From positions 1-7,976 of the forward strand of contig CAMCNE010000100.1 of the NCBI GenBank assembly GCA_945875935.1: 7,976 nt of DNA, read 5' to 3'. Each line of letters starts with the position of its first letter. Position 1 is the stretch's first letter. The notes under the pieces are model-generated. The model saw only the letters and a program-made list of their open reading frames with translations, was not told where the DNA came from and made no database searches. Source of the DNA: Bordetella parapertussis (lineage in GTDB: Bacteria > Pseudomonadota > Gammaproteobacteria > Burkholderiales > Burkholderiaceae_C). Position numbers and translations under genes: made by a program. Below are positions 4,301 through 7,976 of this stretch, one piece after another.

Positions 4301-7222
4301 ATGTTGATGTCATCTCACCCGACGCTCGAGTCTCTGGAAGACGCCAGCGAATTCCGCGCCCGCCACATCGGCCCGAGCGACGCCGACGAGCAGCACATGC
4401 TGGCTGTCATCGCACCCGGCGTGCCGAACTTCACCCGCCGCGCGCTGATCGAGGCCATCGTGCCGCGCAGCATCGCGCGCAGCCAGCCCATGGTGCTGCC
4501 CGAGCCGCTGACCGAAGCGCGCGCGCTGGCCGAGCTGCGCCAGATCGCCAGCCGCAACCGCGTGCTCAAGAGCTGCATCGGCCAGGGCTATCACGGCACC
4601 ATCACGCCCGGCGTCATCTTGCGCAACGTGATCGAGAACCCCGCCTGGTACACCGCCTACACGCCCTACCAGGCCGAGATTTCGCAAGGCCGCATGGAAG
4701 CGCTGATCAACTTCCAGACCATGGTGTGCGATCTGACAGGCATGCAGATCTCCGGCGCCTCGATGCTCGACGAGGCCACCTCGGCGGCCGAAGCGATGAC
4801 GCTGGCCATTCGCATGGGCAAGAGCAAATCCACCACCTTCTTCGTGGCCGATGACGTGCTGCCGCAAACGCTGGAAGTGATCTGCACCCGCGCCCGTCCG
4901 CTGGGCATCAGCGTGGTCACTGGCGCGGCCGATGACGCGGCCAAGGCCGGCGCCTTTGCCGCGCTGTTCCAGTACCCCGGCGTCAACGGCGTGGTGCGCG
5001 ATCTGGCACCGGTGATCACCGAGCTGCACGCCGCCGGTGGTCTGGCCATCGTGGCGGCCGACCTGCTGGCGCTGACGCTTCTGAAGCCTCCGGGCGAAAT
5101 GGGCGCCGACATCGTGGTGGGCAACACCCAGCGCTTCGGCGTGCCGATGGGCAATGGCGGCCCGCACGCGGCGTATCTGGCCACGCGCGATGAGTTCAAG
5201 CGCTCGATGCCGGGCCGCCTGGTGGGCATCAGCATCGACGCGCACGGCAACCCCGCCTACCGGCTGGCGCTGCAAACGCGCGAACAGCACATCCGCCGCG
5301 AAAAAGCCACTTCCAACATCTGCACCGCGCAGGTGTTGCTGGCCGTGGTGGCGAGCATGTACGCCGTGTACCACGGCCCCGAGGGCTTGAAGCGCATCGC
5401 GCGCCGCGTGGCCGGCTACAGCTCGGTGCTGGCCGCCGGACTGCGCGAGCTGGGCGTGGATGGCGTGAGCGCTGGCGGCTTTGACACGCTGCACATCGCC
5501 ACGGGCGCGCGCACCGATGCGCTGCTGCAAGCCGCGCGCGATGCGGGCTACAACCTGCGCCGCGCGTCGGCCACGTCGATCGGCATCACGCTGGATGAGA
5601 CCACCACCCGCGAAGACATCAACGCGCTGTGGGGTCTGTTTGCCAGCGGCAAGACGCTGCCCGACTTCAGCCGCTTCGAAGCCGGCCAGGCGCTGGGCGT
5701 GCCGGCCGCGCTGGTGCGCCAGAGCGCGTTCCTCACGCACCCGGTTTTCAACACCCACCACAGCGAAACCGACATGCTGCGCTACCTGCGCCGCCTGAAC
5801 GACAAGGACCTGGCGCTCGACCGCACCATGATCCCGCTGGGCTCGTGCACCATGAAGCTCAACGCCACCAGCGAGATGATCCCCATCACCTGGCCCGAGT
5901 TCGCCAATATCCATCCGTTCGCCCCGCGCGACCAGCTGGCCGGCTACGAAATGCTGCGCGAGCAGCTCGAAGGCTGGCTGTGCCAGGCCACCGGCTACAG
6001 CGGCGTGAGCCTGCAGCCCAACGCCGGCTCGCAAGGCGAGTACGCCGGACTGCTGGCGATCACCGCGTTTCACGCCTCGCGCGGTGACACGCAGCGCACG
6101 GTGTGCCTGATTCCCGAATCGGCGCACGGCACCAACCCGGCGTCGGCGCAGATGGTGGGCCTGAGCGTGGTGGTGGTGAAGTGCGACACGCAGGGCAACG
6201 TCGACATGGACGACCTGAAAGCCAAATGCGAGCAGCACAGCGACAAGCTGGCCGCGGTGATGGTCACCTACCCGAGCACGCACGGCGTGTTCGAGGTGCG
6301 CATTCGCGAACTGTGCGAGCTGGTGCACCGCCACGGCGGTCGTGTCTATGTCGACGGCGCCAACATGAACGCGCTGGTCGGCGTGGCCGCACCGGGCGAG
6401 TTCGGCGGCGATGTGAGCCACCTCAATTTGCACAAGACCTTTTGCATTCCGCACGGCGGCGGCGGCCCGGGCGTCGGGCCGGTGGCCGTGGTGGCCGATC
6501 TGGTGCCCTTCTTGCCTCAGCACCGCACGGCCGCGGGCCTGGGCGAGGCTGCAGCCCATGAGGTGGGTGCCGTGTCGGCCGCCCCACTGGGCAATGCCGC
6601 AGTGCTGCCCATCAGCTGGATGTACTGCCGCATGATGGGCGCCGAGGGGCTGCAAGCGGCCACCGAAGTGGCCATCCTCTCTGCCAACTACATCGCCTCG
6701 CGGCTGATCGACCACTTCCCGGTGCTGTATTCGGGTGGCCAGTCGCAGCTGCGCAGCGGCGGCGTGGCGCACGAATGCATCCTCGATCTGCGACCGCTGA
6801 AAGACGCCATCGGCATCACCGCCGAGGACGTCGCCAAGCGGCTGATCGACTACGGCTTCCACGCGCCCACGCTGAGCTTTCCGGTGCCCGGCACCTTGAT
6901 GATCGAGCCGACCGAAAGCGAGCCGCTGCGCGAGCTCGACCGCTTCTGCGACGCCATGATCGCCATCCGCGCCGAGATCGCGCAGGTCGAAGCCGGCACC
7001 TGGCCCGCAGCCGACAACCCGCTCAAGGCCGCACCGCACACCGCGCAAGCGCTGCTTGGCGCCGAGTGGTCGCACCCGTACACGCGCGAGCAGGCGGCCT
7101 ACCCGCTGGCCAGCTTGCGCAGCGCCAAGTACTGGGTGCCGGTGGGCCGCGTCGACAACGTGTACGGCGACCGCAACCTGGTGTGCAGTTGTCCGCCGAT
7201 GGCGGATTACGCGGGCGAGTGA
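4301..7222 (+). CDS. gcvP: Glycine dehydrogenase (decarboxylating), glycine cleavage system P protein
   Basis: This pyridoxal-phosphate enzyme decarboxylates glycine and transfers the aminomethyl group to the lipoyl arm of GcvH. It is 973 residues, close to the usual single-chain bacterial length of about 950-960, with both halves of the fold fused. The N-terminal half has FRARHIGP (about 18-25), a YHGT stretch (about 97), TPYQAEISQGR (121-131) and SMLDEATSAAEAM (154-166). The catalytic C-terminal half has DRTMIPLGSCTMKLN, HGTNPASAQM (from 609), YVDGANMNA with Asp685, and HLNLHKTFCIPHGGGG. In that last motif Lys712 is the predicted PLP-binding lysine, followed by the Gly-rich loop. It starts two bases after gcvH stops; the ATG at 4307 is an alternative start costing two residues. 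It is the last gcv gene, and no terminator is evident in the 77 bases after it. Confidence 0.97.
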   Translation: MLMSSHPTLESLEDASEFRARHIGPSDADEQHMLAVIAPGVPNFTRRALIEAIVPRSIARSQPMVLPEPLTEARALAELRQIASRNRVLKSCIGQGYHGTITPGVILRNVIENPAWYTAYTPYQAEISQGRMEALINFQTMVCDLTGMQISGASMLDEATSAAEAMTLAIRMGKSKSTTFFVADDVLPQTLEVICTRARPLGISVVTGAADDAAKAGAFAALFQYPGVNGVVRDLAPVITELHAAGGLAIVAADLLALTLLKPPGEMGADIVVGNTQRFGVPMGNGGPHAAYLATRDEFKRSMPGRLVGISIDAHGNPAYRLALQTREQHIRREKATSNICTAQVLLAVVASMYAVYHGPEGLKRIARRVAGYSSVLAAGLRELGVDGVSAGGFDTLHIATGARTDALLQAARDAGYNLRRASATSIGITLDETTTREDINALWGLFASGKTLPDFSRFEAGQALGVPAALVRQSAFLTHPVFNTHHSETDMLRYLRRLNDKDLALDRTMIPLGSCTMKLNATSEMIPITWPEFANIHPFAPRDQLAGYEMLREQLEGWLCQATGYSGVSLQPNAGSQGEYAGLLAITAFHASRGDTQRTVCLIPESAHGTNPASAQMVGLSVVVVKCDTQGNVDMDDLKAKCEQHSDKLAAVMVTYPSTHGVFEVRIRELCELVHRHGGRVYVDGANMNALVGVAAPGEFGGDVSHLNLHKTFCIPHGGGGPGVGPVAVVADLVPFLPQHRTAAGLGEAAAHEVGAVSAAPLGNAAVLPISWMYCRMMGAEGLQAATEVAILSANYIASRLIDHFPVLYSGGQSQLRSGGVAHECILDLRPLKDAIGITAEDVAKRLIDYGFHAPTLSFPVPGTLMIEPTESEPLRELDRFCDAMIAIRAEIAQVEAGTWPAADNPLKAAPHTAQALLGAEWSHPYTREQAAYPLASLRSAKYWVPVGRVDNVYGDRNLVCSCPPMADYAGE

Positions 7223-7299
7223 TCGAGGGTGCGTCTGGGTATCTCGAAGGGCCATCTGGTGACACGATCGAAAACTGAGGCTCAACCAAGGAATCGACG

Positions 7300-7976
7300 A
7301 TGAACGCACCCCTGCCAGAGCACGCAGCCCTGAGCCCGGCCTCCACCGCGCACCTGATGACCGCGGCCGACTACCGCGAATCGCTGCGCCGGCTCAAGCC
7401 CGTGGTCTACGTGGACGGCCAGCTGATCGATTCGGTGGCCGACGCGCCCTCGCTGCAGCCGGGCATCAACGCGCTGGGCGTGACCTACGACTTCGCGCAC
7501 GACGCGGCCATGGCGCCGCTCATGACGGCCACCCAAGGCAGCAGCGGCAAGACGGTCAACCGCATGCTGCACATCAACGAGTCGGCCGGCGACCTGCTCA
7601 ACAAGCTGGAAGCGGTGCGCTTGCTGTGCCAGGAAACCGGCTGCGCGCAGCGCTATCTGGCGCACGACGCGCTCAATGCGCTGGGCCAGGTCAGCGCACG
7701 CATCGACGACGCGCGCGGCAGCACCGAGCACCGCGCGCGCTTCGCGGCCTATTTGCAGCATGTGCAAGACGCCGATTTGTCGATCGGCATCGCCATGACC
7801 GACGCCAAGGGCGACCGCTCGCGCCGCCCGCACCAGCAGGCCAACCCCGACACCTATGTGCACGTGGTCGAGCGCAACGCCAAAGGCATCGTGATCTCGG
7901 GCACCAAGGCCATCGTGACCGGCGCGCCCTACATGCATGAGTTTCTGGTCATGCCGTGCCGCGCCATGACCCAAGC
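7300..7976 (+). CDS. 4-hydroxybutyryl-CoA dehydratase / 4-hydroxyphenylacetate 3-hydroxylase superfamily protein, C-terminus cut by window edge
   Basis: The first 225 codons are present; family members run to about 480-500 residues. Compared from memory with AbfD of Clostridium aminobutyricum, it shares LMTAADYRESLRRL (19-32), a GKTVNRMLH stretch (83-91), AMTDAKGDR (165-173), VVERNAKGIVISGTKA (189-204) and HEFLVMP (213-219). It is nearer to AbfD than to the monooxygenase HpaB. These are FAD-binding proteins of the acyl-CoA dehydrogenase fold; AbfD dehydrates 4-hydroxybutyryl-CoA to crotonyl-CoA using FAD and a [4Fe-4S] cluster. Of the two N-terminal AbfD cluster cysteines (C-X3-C), the first seems kept (Cys115) but the second is Tyr119, so dehydratase activity is doubtful. 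The AAGGA at 7288-7292, seven bases before the ATG, supports the start. It follows gcvP by 77 bases on the same strand. The substrate is unknown. Confidence 0.82.
   Translation, partial: MNAPLPEHAALSPASTAHLMTAADYRESLRRLKPVVYVDGQLIDSVADAPSLQPGINALGVTYDFAHDAAMAPLMTATQGSSGKTVNRMLHINESAGDLLNKLEAVRLLCQETGCAQRYLAHDALNALGQVSARIDDARGSTEHRARFAAYLQHVQDADLSIGIAMTDAKGDRSRRPHQQANPDTYVHVVERNAKGIVISGTKAIVTGAPYMHEFLVMPCRAMTQ

Noticed and set aside
4310..7309. A 999-codon open frame on the minus strand covering all of gcvP
   Set aside because: It is a shadow of gcvP caused by the high G+C third-position bias. The translation is rich in His, Gln, Arg, Gly and Ala with no recognisable domain, and the opposite strand encodes a clear, complete GcvP.
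7282..7974. A 230-codon minus-strand frame opposite the AbfD-like gene
   Set aside because: Shadow frame with His/Gly/Val/Arg-rich composition; the plus-strand product has clear family motifs and a ribosome binding site.
1..7976. CRISPR arrays, insertion sequences, tRNA or rRNA genes
   Set aside because: No regularly spaced repeats, transposase-like proteins, terminal inverted repeats or tRNA-like cloverleaf sequences were seen by eye.

Overview
The window looks like chromosomal DNA of a high-G+C betaproteobacterium, most likely in the Burkholderiales and perhaps near the Comamonadaceae. The evidence is a strong preference for G or C in third codon positions, the protein sequences themselves (a GPREAM-type N-terminus on the ETF-ubiquinone oxidoreductase, an NNSG-type SDR), and a glycine riboswitch in front of gcvT-gcvH-gcvP. 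The lineage is inferred from remembered family sequences, not from a search.

Layout, left to right. (1) 1-590, minus strand: the first 196 codons of a classical short-chain dehydrogenase/reductase, cut by the window edge. (2) 591-704: a divergent promoter region with overlapping inverted repeats. (3) 705-2402, plus: complete electron-transfer-flavoprotein:ubiquinone oxidoreductase with its C-terminal [4Fe-4S] cluster ligands. (4) 2403-2717: a 315-base gap almost entirely filled by a tandem glycine riboswitch (two aptamers at about 2427-2522 and 2551-2653). A hairpin with a GAAA loop lies between the aptamers, and the expression platform carries a duplicated switching strand next to the gcvT ribosome binding site. 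(5) 2718-7222: gcvT, gcvH and gcvP, the T, H and P proteins of the glycine cleavage system, tightly packed and on one strand. (6) 7300-7976, plus: the N-terminal 225 residues of a protein of the 4-hydroxybutyryl-CoA dehydratase / 4-hydroxyphenylacetate 3-hydroxylase superfamily, cut by the window edge.

How it works together. Glycine binding to the leader RNA is expected to raise expression of the T, H and P proteins, which oxidise excess glycine to CO2, ammonia, NADH and methylene-tetrahydrofolate. The L protein (lipoamide dehydrogenase) is not encoded here. ETF-QO passes electrons from flavoprotein dehydrogenases to ubiquinone and, with the divergent SDR, suggests acyl-CoA or amino-acid oxidation next door. 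The last gene has its own ribosome binding site and follows gcvP by 77 bases with no visible terminator, so it may be read through from the glycine-controlled transcript.

The genes are mostly well-known families. The least ordinary items are the architecture of the riboswitch (linker hairpin, duplicated switching strand) and the apparent loss of one iron-sulfur cysteine in the 4-hydroxybutyryl-CoA dehydratase-like protein. No mobile elements, CRISPR arrays, tRNA or rRNA genes were seen.
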